From Chloroflexota bacterium (GTDB taxonomy: Bacteria; Chloroflexota; Anaerolineae; Anaerolineales; Villigracilaceae): a stretch of DNA of 64,000 nucleotides. The position numbers and the translations under genes were made by a program. Below the pieces are notes generated by a model, which was not told the DNA's origin, did no database searches, and saw only the letters and a program-made list of their open reading frames with translations. Shown here piece by piece: positions 52,408 to 61,711 of this stretch (position 1 is its first letter; the number at the start of each line of letters is the position of its first letter). The stretch spans positions 84,086 to 148,085 of the forward strand of contig JAJYOU010000002.1 of the NCBI GenBank assembly GCA_021795965.1. Direction: 5' to 3'.

Positions 52408-52452
52408 AGAGCGCTTTAACCCCATGAAATTTGGTTTATTGAGTTAAAAACC

Positions 52453-53868
52453 ATGAAAATTGCAAAAAAATCCCCCGAAATCAAGGTTAAAAACGAAGAA
52501 TTGATCTCCACCATGCTGGATGAACTCCGCATGGCAGTCCGCTGGCAGAGACCCTCCATCCTGGTTTCAACTTGTCAATCAGACCTGGTGATGACCCTCG
52601 CGCAGCTTGATCTGCAGAACCGGCTGCTCAAGCACAGGTTGGACGTCATTCAAGTTGTCATCAACCCGAAGAATTTCGACATCCTGCCAGATCTCGCCCA
52701 CTCCCCGCGCCGGGAGGAGAGCGTCTTCTTCGTCTCGGGCTTGGATCACGGCGGCGGCGTGGACGGCATGAATGCCTACCGCGCCCTCAACATGCGCCGC
52801 GAGCTGCTGGTCGATTTCCAGGTTCGAGCAGTATTCTGGCTCAGTGAAAAGGAAGCCAATGACCTGCCCTCAAACGCGCTCGACTTCTGGGCATTCAGGC
52901 ATCACACACTCGAATTATCCGGGAAAATCACTCCAAGAAAAGTCCTCTCAGTGACACGAAAGCTTAACCCGGAAAGCTGGCAGGCTGAAGCCCTGCTTCG
53001 AGAATCTCCCGCAGGAATTAATTTGCGTCAGGATTTATTAAATGAAATCCCCGAATGGAAGGAAGCGCCGGTCATTCGGGCAGAATTGCTGATGTCGCTG
53101 GCGGGTTTGAACTGGGCGGCGGGAACTTTATCCCTGGCAAGAGACCAGGTTAAACAAAGCCTGCAAATTGCCCGCGACCAGTCTCTCGCCAGCCTGCAGG
53201 CTCGCTCCTGGAATGGACTGGGGTTGGTGCTCGAAAGTCTCAATCATCCCGACCAGGCACTCGAATCCTTCCAGCGCAGCCTGAAACTGGATCCAGCCCT
53301 TGCCAGCGCCTGGGAAAACCTGGGGCTGCATTACCGCAGGTCCAACGAGCCTGAAAAGGCAGTCGGCGCCAGCCTGAAAGCGCTCGAACTGGATCCGCAC
53401 CTGCTCAATTCGTGGCTCAACCTGGCAGTCATTCACGCCAACCAGGGTAAACTGGACCTTGCGCTCCAGGCTTGTCGAAAAGCGCTCCGCATGAAACCAA
53501 AAAATGAATCCGCCCTGCGCCTTGAAGGCAGCCTTCTGCTGCAGAAAAGGCAGCACAGCGCCGCCCTGCAAGCCTTCCAAAAGGCAAACCGGGTCAATCA
53601 CCTTAACGCGGATACGTGGTCGCAGCTCGCCCAGCTTTATAAGGAAATGGGACTGATCAATCAAGCCATGCGCGCATTTTATAAAGTCGCCCGCCTCGAC
53701 CCCAAATCTGCCCTGCCCTGGGTGGAGATTGCCCGCCTTTACCGCAAGAAAAACAAGTTCGTTGAAGCCCGCCGCGCTTATCGTTCCGCCATCGCTTTGG
53801 ATCCGGCAAACCAGGATTACCGTCAGGCGCTGACCGCATGCACTTCAAGGCAGGTGCCCTCTGCCTGA
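52453..53868 (+). CDS. TPR protein with the same unnamed N-terminal domain
   Basis: A 471-residue protein divergent from the MraZ-like operon. Its N-terminus (about 12-160) repeats the domain of the TPR protein at 48193: MLDELRMAVRWQRPSILVST, VFFVSGLDH, VRAVFWLSEKEANDLPSNALDFWAFRHHTLEL. TPR units follow from about 220 to 460 (ARSWNGLGLVLESLNHPDQALESFQRSLKLD and others). Sharing this domain across a divergent promoter region suggests one system. There is no ribosome site stronger than a short A/G run before the ATG. The molecular role is unknown. Confidence 0.82.
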   Translation: MKIAKKSPEIKVKNEELISTMLDELRMAVRWQRPSILVSTCQSDLVMTLAQLDLQNRLLKHRLDVIQVVINPKNFDILPDLAHSPRREESVFFVSGLDHGGGVDGMNAYRALNMRRELLVDFQVRAVFWLSEKEANDLPSNALDFWAFRHHTLELSGKITPRKVLSVTRKLNPESWQAEALLRESPAGINLRQDLLNEIPEWKEAPVIRAELLMSLAGLNWAAGTLSLARDQVKQSLQIARDQSLASLQARSWNGLGLVLESLNHPDQALESFQRSLKLDPALASAWENLGLHYRRSNEPEKAVGASLKALELDPHLLNSWLNLAVIHANQGKLDLALQACRKALRMKPKNESALRLEGSLLLQKRQHSAALQAFQKANRVNHLNADTWSQLAQLYKEMGLINQAMRAFYKVARLDPKSALPWVEIARLYRKKNKFVEARRAYRSAIALDPANQDYRQALTACTSRQVPSA

Positions 53869-53904
53869 AGACACCAGCGCTCAGTCAATTCAGAGACGTT
53901 ATAG

Positions 53905-53910
53905 TATAAT
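53905..53910 (+). promoter_or_regulatory. TATAAT box upstream of the sensor kinase gene
   Basis: A perfect -10 hexamer TATAAT sits 65 nt before the ATG at 53976. No good -35 was found at the right distance, so the call is tentative. Confidence 0.35.
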
Positions 53911-53975
53911 TTTTAGAAATCGGGCGCACCATTCCAAACCGAATCTTTCAGCCCTGGATTGTTTCACACCCTGGA

Positions 53976-56135
53976 ATGATTAATCTCAGCCTCTTCTACC
54001 TTTCGCTGACCGCTGTCGTGATCACGCTTTACGCAGGCATACGTTTTAAACAGTATGCCGGCACGAAGAGCCTGATTTTTTTTGCCTTCGCGCTTGCGGC
54101 TGCAGCCGGGTTGAATGCCGCCCTCGATAAACCTGCCCTTCTCCCGCCCTGGCTGATGCTGGGGTTGATTTACCTGCTGGAAAAAACCTGCATCCTGGCA
54201 CTCTTCATATACATCATCCGGTTTACCCATTCGGATTCATGGTTCAAACCGCTCAACCTGACCCTGCTCCTGCTTGAACCGCTGGTGGCATTCATACAGT
54301 TGATCATCACACTGGCAGCCACTGCTGCCAGCCCAGCAGCTGACCTTTCAGCCTCGCTCGCAATTCTGCGCCCCTGGTTTTTCGAGAACTCCTTCTTCGC
54401 CAGCCTGCTTTTGATCGTGGGCATTTTTTTCCTGGCGCGGGATTACAACCTGAGAGCGCCCGCAGATCGTCCCCGCTTTTCCTTGTTGATCGCTGGCATC
54501 GCCGCTGGAATATCGCTCAATAACCTGATCAATCTGCCCGGGCAAATTCCTGCACCCTCCTTGATGCTTGTCTCGCTCCTGATCATTGAAGCCGCGATTC
54601 TGCTTGGTTATACCCGCATCAGCCGGAAAAAATATTCCTCCATCCCGCGCGATATTATCGTTGAACACATGAGCGACGGCTGGATCATTCTCGACGACGC
54701 CAACTGCATCATCGACATCAACGCCTCCGCCGAGAAAATCATCGGACTCAGATCGCGCCAGTTGATCGGTCAGCCGGCAGAAAAAATCTTTGAAGATTGG
54801 CCAGATCTGACCGCCAGCCTGAAGAAACCGCGCGAGCTGCAGTTCAAAGGGTCGATCAAAATTGATGACCGCTGGAAATACCTGAACATCAACATTTCGC
54901 CGATCCTGGACTCGAATTCGAGCCAGGTCGGAAAATTGATCACCTGGCAAGACAACACCGAGCAGCACCAGGCGGAGGAAACCCGCCAGCAAGCCCGCGA
55001 CGAAATGTTCATCCTGCTGCATTCCGTCACCAGCGCCGCCAGCCGCGCACTCAACCTGGATGATTTCCTCTCTGAATCCATTCATCAGATTGTATATTCC
55101 ACCAAAAGCCAGGCGGTGGCGGTTTACCTTGCCGAGGAAAATGAGCCGGTCAGCCTGGATAGCCATTTAAACCTGGTGGCACAGCACGGCATCCCCCTGC
55201 CGCCTGGCAGCAAAATGGCTTCCGTCTCCACGAATATTGGGATGGTGCAGTGGGTCATCGAGCACTCCGAACCGCTCCTGATCGAGGATGTCGAAAATGA
55301 CCCGCGTGTGCCGCCCGGTATGCAGCGCCTCAGCCCGCTATCATTGATCCTGCTGCCGATGATGGTTGAGGGTAAGCTGCTCGGCATCATCTGCCTGGCT
55401 CGTTCCGCCGGGGCAACCTTCAGTGTCGACGAACTTGCCAAGTTATCCTCGGTGGCTGAGGAAGTGGCAACCTTCATCCAGAGCAACCGTCAGCGCCAGC
55501 TCTCCATCGCACTGGCAGAACGCCAGCGCCTGGTGCGTGATCTGCATGATTCTGTCACGCAAAAACTGCACGGTCTGGTCCTGCTGGCTGAAGCGACACA
55601 GGCGGGCATCCAGGCAGGGGTGGCCGATATGCCTGCCAAGTTCATCGTGCAGATCGCCGAAAATGCCCGCCAGGCATTGAAGGAAATGCGCCTCTTCCTC
55701 TTCCAGATGCAGCCGGTGGATTTTGAGCGGGAAGGACTCGTTTCAGTTCTGCGGCAGCGCCTCTCTGCCGTTGAAGGTCGGGCGGATATCAACGCCCGTC
55801 TGACGGTGGATGATAATATTGTGCTTCCCATGGAAACGGAATTGGCTTTATACTTTATTACGCAGGAAGCTTTGAACAATGTTCTCAAACATGCCAGGGC
55901 GAAAAAAGTGGACATCACCATGAAGAATGAAAAATCCGAATTTGTACTGACCATCGAGGATAATGGCTGCGGTTTCAACCTGGATGAAATCGACAAAGGC
56001 GGCATTGGGCTGCGCTCCATGAAGGAACGCGCGCAGCAAATCGATGGAAAACTGACGATTGTTTCCGCCCCCGATCAAGGCACAAAAATCACCATCAGGG
56101 TAAATCAGCGGGCGATTACGGAGGTTGACAAATGA
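53976..56135 (+). CDS. NarL-type hybrid-domain sensor histidine kinase
   Basis: A 719-residue sensor kinase. Seven hydrophobic segments (1-213) match the 7TM N-terminal domain of some histidine kinases. A PAS domain (about 225-335), a GAF domain (about 355-500) and a HisKA_3-type dimerisation domain follow, with the phospho-acceptor His524 in RQRLVRDLHDSVTQKLHG. The ATPase domain has the N-box EALNNVLKHA (631-640), DNGCGF (662-667) and GIGLRSMKER (676-685). It phosphorylates the next gene product, whose start overlaps its stop by 4 nt (ATGA). The signal is unknown; the GAF domain may bind a small ligand. Confidence 0.93.
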   Translation: MINLSLFYLSLTAVVITLYAGIRFKQYAGTKSLIFFAFALAAAAGLNAALDKPALLPPWLMLGLIYLLEKTCILALFIYIIRFTHSDSWFKPLNLTLLLLEPLVAFIQLIITLAATAASPAADLSASLAILRPWFFENSFFASLLLIVGIFFLARDYNLRAPADRPRFSLLIAGIAAGISLNNLINLPGQIPAPSLMLVSLLIIEAAILLGYTRISRKKYSSIPRDIIVEHMSDGWIILDDANCIIDINASAEKIIGLRSRQLIGQPAEKIFEDWPDLTASLKKPRELQFKGSIKIDDRWKYLNINISPILDSNSSQVGKLITWQDNTEQHQAEETRQQARDEMFILLHSVTSAASRALNLDDFLSESIHQIVYSTKSQAVAVYLAEENEPVSLDSHLNLVAQHGIPLPPGSKMASVSTNIGMVQWVIEHSEPLLIEDVENDPRVPPGMQRLSPLSLILLPMMVEGKLLGIICLARSAGATFSVDELAKLSSVAEEVATFIQSNRQRQLSIALAERQRLVRDLHDSVTQKLHGLVLLAEATQAGIQAGVADMPAKFIVQIAENARQALKEMRLFLFQMQPVDFEREGLVSVLRQRLSAVEGRADINARLTVDDNIVLPMETELALYFITQEALNNVLKHARAKKVDITMKNEKSEFVLTIEDNGCGFNLDEIDKGGIGLRSMKERAQQIDGKLTIVSAPDQGTKITIRVNQRAITEVDK

Positions 56136-56794
56136 AAGAGATCCGGGTTTTGGTGGTGGATGATGAAACGGTGATCCGTGAAGGGTTGGTCTCAATCCTC
56201 TCCTTCCAGTCCGATATCAAGGTCATCGGACAGGCTTCCAACGGGCTCGAAGCAATCCCGATGGCTGAAAAGGACAAGCCCGATGTCATCCTGCTGGATT
56301 TGTTGATGCCAAAAATGGACGGACTTGATTCCATCCCGCATTTTAAAGAAGTTTCCCCCGATTCGAAGATTTTAATTTTGACCAGTTTCCCCGACCCGGA
56401 TAAGGTCTTCCGTGCCATAAAATCAGGAGCAATGGGCTATTTACTGAAGGATTCCACCTGGGAACAGCTGCTGCAGGGCATCCGCGATGTTGCAAAAGGT
56501 CAATCTTATATTGATTCTTCCATCGCCCACCGCCTGATCCAGGAGATCAACCCGGCGCCGGCTCCCGCGCACATCAACCACGCCCTGACCCTGACCGAGC
56601 GCGAGACCCAGACCCTGCGCCTGATCGCAAAAGGACTCAGCAACCAGGAAATCGCCGAAAACATGGTCGTCCATGAACGCACCGTCGCCAAGTACGTCGG
56701 GAATATCCTCAGCAAACTCCAGCTAGCCAACCGCACCCAGGCGGCACTTTACGCCATCCACGAAGGTCTCGACAAGGAACCAGCCGAGTTTTAA
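56132..56794 (+). CDS. NarL/LuxR-type response regulator
   Basis: A 220-residue regulator. The receiver domain (1-118) has acidic residues Asp10 and Asp11, the phospho-acceptor Asp56 (VILLDLLMPKMDG), a Thr in ILTSF and Lys106 in YLLKDS. The DNA-binding domain (about 150-210) is LuxR-type: LTERETQTLRLIAKGLSNQEIAENMVVHERTVAKYVGNIL. It is translated with the kinase (ATGA overlap). Target promoters are unknown. It ends 46 nt before the convergent Hsp70-like gene, with no clear terminator in between. Confidence 0.95.
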   Translation: MKEIRVLVVDDETVIREGLVSILSFQSDIKVIGQASNGLEAIPMAEKDKPDVILLDLLMPKMDGLDSIPHFKEVSPDSKILILTSFPDPDKVFRAIKSGAMGYLLKDSTWEQLLQGIRDVAKGQSYIDSSIAHRLIQEINPAPAPAHINHALTLTERETQTLRLIAKGLSNQEIAENMVVHERTVAKYVGNILSKLQLANRTQAALYAIHEGLDKEPAEF

Positions 56795-56840
56795 TCTTTT
56801 CAGCTGATTCCCTGCAGCACCACCAACAGGACAAAACCCT

Positions 56841-58178
56841 TTAGAGAGAGCTTTTCCGCCCTGCGCGGATCGCCAGCCCGGCGGTGACGCTGGTGAATGA
56901 ATTTGTTTCCCGCACTTTCGCCGCGCCAAACAGGCGCACCAGCATGCCGTGAAAGAGCGGAATATTTGAACTTCCCCCGGTTTTGACGACCGCATCGATC
57001 TGACCTGGCTCCAGCCCGCTTTCGGCAAGCGTATCCATTAAAACCCGCTCAACCTGCTCCAGGTAGACCGCGATGTCCTTCTCAAACTGGTGTCTGGTAT
57101 AGAGTTCCCAGAGTGCAATATCCTTATCCTCCATGCTGATGACTGCCGCCCCGCTGCTGGAAAGGGTTATCTTGGCTGCCTCCACCCGGTTGTAAAAAGT
57201 GAAAGATAGATCGTTGTAGATCATCGCTTCGAGTGCCCTCAAGCGCACCGGCGCCAGTCCCGCCCTGACTGCCTTTTCGAGAGTTGCCCGGTTCATGGGG
57301 GTTGCCAGCTCAGGCAGGGCAATCCAGTCGGGCACGGCGCGGATCAATTCCTGGATTTCAGGCTGGTAATTGACCTTGCCCAAACCAAAAAATGGCAGCA
57401 TGCGCTTTTCGATGATGGCGCGATCAAAGTCGCTCCCGGCAATATCCACCCCGCCGCTGGCGTAGATTTGCCTCTTGCTTCCCTCGCCCAGGCGCATGAC
57501 CGCGATATCCAGCGTTCCACCGCCAAAATCAAAGATGACGGCATTTTCAGGGCGCAAAAGGGATTGTTCATAATCCAGCGCCGCAGCAACCGGTTCCAGT
57601 TCGAAATCCACCCGTTTAAAACCGGCTTCATTAGCTGCCTGCCGCAGCAGGTCCTCCGCCCGCTGATCCTTCTGCGGGTCGCTCGAGAACCTGACCGGTC
57701 TGCCCAGGGTGACAGCTTCGATCTCCTGCCCGAGCAGATTCTCTGCCCGCTTCTTGAGATGCGCCAGGTAAATTTGGACCAGGCTGCTGACAGGGTAGAA
57801 CCGATCAAAAACCTGGGTGCCGGGGTAATCATCCTTGCGCAGGGCAGTCTTGAGATACTGCAGCAGGCGCCCCGGTTTTAGTTCATCCACCAACACAAAA
57901 ATATCTCGCACGTAGTCCAGTTCAGCTCCATGGAAATCGATCTCCCCTGCCCACTGCTTCACATAACGTCGCTGCCGGTTGATGTTGTCACGGCTGTAAA
58001 GCTCGATCGCTTCCTGCCCGATGGTGGAGCGATGATCCCGCGTGATGTAAAGCACCGTGCGCGTCACCTCCGGGATGAGGCTGCCCGGATCGACCGGCAG
58101 TTGCCTGACGTGCTGCCCATCAAAAATCGCCACCCCTGAATTCGAAGTGCCGAAGTCCAATCCAACCTTGAGTCCCAT
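56841..58178 (-). CDS. Hsp70-family ATPase lacking the substrate-binding domain
   Basis: A 445-residue Hsp70/actin-fold protein. It has phosphate-1 GLDFGTSNSGVAIFDG, phosphate-2 VIFDFGGGTLDIAV, and the adenosine motif VVKTGGSSNIPLFHGML. It stops where the nucleotide-binding domain ends, so the usual peptide-binding domain is missing, as in YegD-type proteins. The frame is open to 58298, but ATG 58178 gives the family start and lies 1 nt after the upstream stop. It is cotranscribed with the pinwheel protein and presumably works with it. Client or partner unknown. Confidence 0.88.
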   Translation of the reverse strand: MGLKVGLDFGTSNSGVAIFDGQHVRQLPVDPGSLIPEVTRTVLYITRDHRSTIGQEAIELYSRDNINRQRRYVKQWAGEIDFHGAELDYVRDIFVLVDELKPGRLLQYLKTALRKDDYPGTQVFDRFYPVSSLVQIYLAHLKKRAENLLGQEIEAVTLGRPVRFSSDPQKDQRAEDLLRQAANEAGFKRVDFELEPVAAALDYEQSLLRPENAVIFDFGGGTLDIAVMRLGEGSKRQIYASGGVDIAGSDFDRAIIEKRMLPFFGLGKVNYQPEIQELIRAVPDWIALPELATPMNRATLEKAVRAGLAPVRLRALEAMIYNDLSFTFYNRVEAAKITLSSSGAAVISMEDKDIALWELYTRHQFEKDIAVYLEQVERVLMDTLAESGLEPGQIDAVVKTGGSSNIPLFHGMLVRLFGAAKVRETNSFTSVTAGLAIRAGRKSSL

Positions 58179-58179
58179 G

Positions 58180-59361
58180 CTAGGCTTTCTTTTCCCAAAC
58201 CGGGATTCGTCCAAGCCCGACAAAATTCTTTTCCGATTGGATGGCTCCCGCCCCCGTGACTTCCTGGACGGGATGAACAGCCAGCCTTCCATCTTCATCC
58301 AGCGTCACCAGCAAATCTTGCGGGCGGCAGGCAGCCGCGCCGATGAAGCGTGTGCCCTGCTCCAGGCGTGCCGCTGAAATAAGAGCCTGACCATGGGCTG
58401 AGCTGGATTTGCCCGTTTCCAGGCTGGCAAAATCACGCACCACAACCTTGCCAGTTTGCGTCAAAGCGAGCAGCGATTCGCCCGCATGGATGATAAAAGC
58501 AGCGACCATGTGATCGGTGGCTGTCAGCTTGAGACGTTCCTCGGCGGAGAAGGATAACCCTTCCACGCCCAGGTTCTGCAGGCGCCCTTCTCTGCTCAGA
58601 CCGGCATAACGTTCGTTTTTGCGAGCCAGACTGACTTCAAAAGCCTGGTCCGTTTTTTGAACCGCCCCGCGTCCCAGGTAATGGTTGGAGAGGATTTTTT
58701 CAGAGATGGAGCAAAGCGTCTTCTTGACTGCTCCCTGCCGGCTGGTTTGCATAAAAAATTGGGAAACAGCCAGCTCGGAGAGCGGGGCAATCCCCACCAG
58801 GCTCTCTGCCCCGTGCGGGGCTTCAGGCAGGCTGATCTGCTCCCATTCCCAGCTTGTGCCGGCTTCGAAACTGGCAATTTCGCTCATTTTGCGCGTGGCA
58901 ACCCGTCCAGAACTGAAGAGCAGCAGCAGTTCCTCGTTTGCAGAAAGCGCCAATAGACGCGGGTATTCTCCATTCGACGCAAATTGTCCGGTCAGTTGTC
59001 CTGCTTCGCGCAAATCCATCCAACTGGAAGCGCCGGGATCCAGGCGCAGCAGCCTGCCATCGTTATTGAAAACCAGGAGCTGCAGCGAATCTGGCTGGTC
59101 TTGCCCTGCCTGGCTCTCGTTGTTGCCCTCGCCAAAACGCCGCTTCAAAATCTCCAGTTGAAATTCGAGATGGGCAATTTGCTTCTGATATTCCTGCACC
59201 CGCGACCCATTTTCCAGTTCAATGTTTTCCGCCAGCAACTCCTCGTTGCGTTCAGTCAAATCCCTCAGACGCCCGGCAACCAGCTTCAAAATCATGAGCG
59301 CCGATCCTGGGCGGGTTTCGGCTTCGCTGATCCATTCATCGATTTTTTCTGAAAAAGTCAT
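58180..59361 (-). CDS. coiled-coil protein with GyrA C-terminal-like beta-pinwheel
   Basis: A 393-residue protein. Residues about 27-80 are heptad-rich (coiled coil: VAGRLRDLTERNEELLAENIELEN...HLEFQLEILKRRF). Six repeats of about 45 residues follow, each with a blade like those of GyrA/ParC C-terminal domains: LVFNNDGRLLRL, LLLFSSGRVATRKMSEI, TSRQGAVKKTL, AGLSREGRLQNLG, LLALTQTGKVVVRDFASL and LVTLDEDGRLAVHP. In GyrA such a domain wraps DNA; this protein has no topoisomerase part. GAGGA lies before ATG 59361; the frame open to 59400 is not used. It is followed by the Hsp70-like gene. Function unknown. Confidence 0.72.
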   Translation of the reverse strand: MTFSEKIDEWISEAETRPGSALMILKLVAGRLRDLTERNEELLAENIELENGSRVQEYQKQIAHLEFQLEILKRRFGEGNNESQAGQDQPDSLQLLVFNNDGRLLRLDPGASSWMDLREAGQLTGQFASNGEYPRLLALSANEELLLLFSSGRVATRKMSEIASFEAGTSWEWEQISLPEAPHGAESLVGIAPLSELAVSQFFMQTSRQGAVKKTLCSISEKILSNHYLGRGAVQKTDQAFEVSLARKNERYAGLSREGRLQNLGVEGLSFSAEERLKLTATDHMVAAFIIHAGESLLALTQTGKVVVRDFASLETGKSSSAHGQALISAARLEQGTRFIGAAACRPQDLLVTLDEDGRLAVHPVQEVTGAGAIQSEKNFVGLGRIPVWEKKA

Positions 59362-59383
59362 TCGATATGTCCTCGGATTTTCA

Positions 59384-59389
59384 ATTATA
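59384..59389 (-). promoter_or_regulatory. TATAAT -10 box of the pinwheel-Hsp70 operon
   Basis: On the minus strand GTGTATAAT is a perfect -10 with TG directly before it, 22 nt before the ATG at 59361. The 5' leader would be about 15 nt and would still hold GAGGA. No clear -35 is seen. Confidence 0.5.
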
Positions 59390-59617
59390 CACTGCGACAA
59401 ATTTCCTTTTCACCAGACTCACTCTTCACTTGAACCTCCATTTACCTGATCACTTCTTTCGAAACCAGCACCGGATTTGCTTACCAGCAAGCCCAAACTG
59501 AACCTCTTTCTTTTTGCGAAACACGCCAACCGCTTCCCAGCCAAACTTTTCCAGCTGCCAATTAGGCTGTATACTTGGGATGGATATTCGATCCGTTTAA
59601 TCTTCAAAATATAAGTG

Positions 59618-60457
59618 ATGGATCACATGATTTCAAAGCGAAAACTCATTTTTGGGCTGCTCTATGGACTGGCTGCAGGACTCTCGTTCCTGCTATTTGC
59701 TTTTGGGTTGGATGCCTTCGAGCTTTCGAATGCCCACCTGGCTTTCCCCTGGCTGGCATTGGAAGTGTCCTTTTTGCCGGTCTTAATTTTGAGCGGGGCG
59801 GCAGGCTACCTGACCGTGCGCCTGGAGCGTCCCTGGTTTGGCATCCTGCTTTGGATCGTGACCGGGATCACGCTGGGAGTCCTGGGAGTTTTTGTCCCGC
59901 TCAAAGTCGTGCCAGGTCTTCAACCGGTTTTTAACCCGATTTTGAAAAGCTGGCTTGAGTTTAACTGGGTGGACGCTTACTGGTTGTTCGTCTATTCAAT
60001 TGCGACAGTTTGTGTCCTCGTCTTCTCCATCCTCGGGCTGCTGGAAAATGTCCTGGTGGAACAGGCAGCTTTCTCGGTTTATAACGGGTCGATCATCCTG
60101 CCGCTTGTCGTCTGCATCCTGGCAGGTGGAGTGGCGGGTGGAGTGAGCGATAACATGATCAACCTCCGCTACCGTAAATCCGCCCAGGCACTCGACCGGC
60201 TTTTTAACTACGCCATCGAAAATAAAGGCAAAACAATCGACCCCGCCATCAGCCGTGCCTGGCATATGAGCGCTGTCAGCATCATCGACCCTTACCTGGA
60301 CCAGAACCGGCGCATGTTCTATTTCTCTTTTTCTGAAACCGCCGAACAGGGGAAAATCCTGGTCGAACTGGATCAGCACTGGGCGATCTGCGATGTCGTC
60401 CTGGATCAGCCGGTTTTTTGCAACCTGGCAACCCCTCCCGGAAATTCCACGCCCTGA
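59618..60457 (+). CDS. membrane protein of unknown function
   Basis: A 279-residue protein with five hydrophobic segments (about 10-33, 42-65, 74-97, 118-144 and 160-180) followed by a soluble C-terminal part of about 95 residues (SDNMINLRYRKSAQALDRLFNYAIENKG...). The last part contains a Trp/His-rich stretch and two Cys, but no known motif. GTG 59615 and ATG 59627 are alternative starts. No family is recognised. It precedes an aminotransferase by 119 nt and may be a Chloroflexota-specific protein. Confidence 0.65.
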   Translation: MDHMISKRKLIFGLLYGLAAGLSFLLFAFGLDAFELSNAHLAFPWLALEVSFLPVLILSGAAGYLTVRLERPWFGILLWIVTGITLGVLGVFVPLKVVPGLQPVFNPILKSWLEFNWVDAYWLFVYSIATVCVLVFSILGLLENVLVEQAAFSVYNGSIILPLVVCILAGGVAGGVSDNMINLRYRKSAQALDRLFNYAIENKGKTIDPAISRAWHMSAVSIIDPYLDQNRRMFYFSFSETAEQGKILVELDQHWAICDVVLDQPVFCNLATPPGNSTP

Positions 60458-60576
60458 AAGTGGATCATGGAATGGTTCAGTGCCTGAACTGAATATTGAT
60501 TCCACACCGCAAGTCTGGCAGGTTGAAGGGTTGCAGACTGAAGTAAAATTAATTACCAAATCATCAAGAGGAAAAA

Positions 60577-61692
60577 ATGCCCATCACTCCCTTTAAGCTT
60601 GAACGCTATTATGCAAAATATGAATTCACTACCCGGTACATGCTCAGTTCGTCTGACTGCGAAGGATTGACGCTGAATGAACTCCTGGGAATGGCTTCGA
60701 AGGAAAGCCTGTCGCGCTGGCAGAATCTCAAGCTGGGATATACCGAATCACAGGGGCACCCTCTCCTCAGGCAGGAAATTGCCAATCTCTACAAGAATAT
60801 TTCGGCCGACCAGACCCTGGTCGCCGTACCCGAAGAAGCCATTTACGTGGTCATGCAAACCCTGCTCCGCCCGGGCGACCAGGTGATTTCCATCACCCCA
60901 ACCTACCAGTCGCTGCACGAAATTGCCCGCTCGCTTGGCTGCCAGGTCGTTCCCTGGCAAATCAGGCCGGCTGCCTCCGGCTGGGCGATTGATATCAAGA
61001 AACTCGAAAAATTGATGACTCCCCAGACTCGTTTGCTGGTGATCAACTTCCCCAATAACCCGACCGGTTTTCTGCCCGAACGAGCCCAGCTGGATGCGAT
61101 CCTGGCGATAGCGGCAAAGCATGGTGTTTACGTTTTTTCAGACGAGATGTACCGCCTGCTGGAGCTGGACCCTGCCACACGCCTGCCTTCCGTCAGCGAC
61201 GTTTACGAGAAGGGTATCTCGCTTTCGGGCTTGTCAAAATCCTTTGCCCTGCCGGGCTTGCGGATCGGCTGGTTGACTACACGCAGTGAGGGGCTGATGC
61301 AGGATTGGCTGACTTTTAAAGATTACACAACCATCTGCAACAGCGCCCCCTCCGAGATCCTGGCGATCATCGCCCTGCAAAACCACGAGAGGATTGTCGC
61401 CCGCAACCTTGAAATCATCCGCAGGAACATCCGCCTGGCAGGCGAATTCTTCGAGAAGCACTCCCGGCTGGTCGCCTGGAACCCTCCTCAAGCCGGCTCA
61501 ATCGCGTTTCCAAAATGGCTGGGTGCGGGCAGCGTCGATGAATTTTGCAGGGATGTCCTCGAAAAATGCGGGGTCCTGATCGTACCCGGCACCATTTTTG
61601 ATGTCTCCGGCGGTTATTTCCGCGTCGGACTCGGGCGGGAGAACTTCCCTCAAGCCCTCAACCAGTTGGGTGAATACTGGCGCGGTGCCTGA
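60577..61692 (+). CDS. class I/II aminotransferase
   Basis: A 371-residue fold-type I PLP enzyme. Visible are GYTESQGHPLLRQEIANLY, ITPTYQSLHEIARSLG, VINFPNNPTGFLP, VFSDEMYRLLEL, the Schiff-base Lys221 in LSGLSKSFALPGLRIGW, and YFRVGLGREN with the carboxylate-binding Arg. It resembles capreomycidine-synthase-like and other small-substrate aminotransferases; the substrate is unknown. AGAGGA lies 5 nt before the ATG. A long hairpin follows the stop. Confidence 0.85.
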   Translation: MPITPFKLERYYAKYEFTTRYMLSSSDCEGLTLNELLGMASKESLSRWQNLKLGYTESQGHPLLRQEIANLYKNISADQTLVAVPEEAIYVVMQTLLRPGDQVISITPTYQSLHEIARSLGCQVVPWQIRPAASGWAIDIKKLEKLMTPQTRLLVINFPNNPTGFLPERAQLDAILAIAAKHGVYVFSDEMYRLLELDPATRLPSVSDVYEKGISLSGLSKSFALPGLRIGWLTTRSEGLMQDWLTFKDYTTICNSAPSEILAIIALQNHERIVARNLEIIRRNIRLAGEFFEKHSRLVAWNPPQAGSIAFPKWLGAGSVDEFCRDVLEKCGVLIVPGTIFDVSGGYFRVGLGRENFPQALNQLGEYWRGA

Positions 61693-61711
61693 TCCCACTG
61701 TTTTCTTCACA

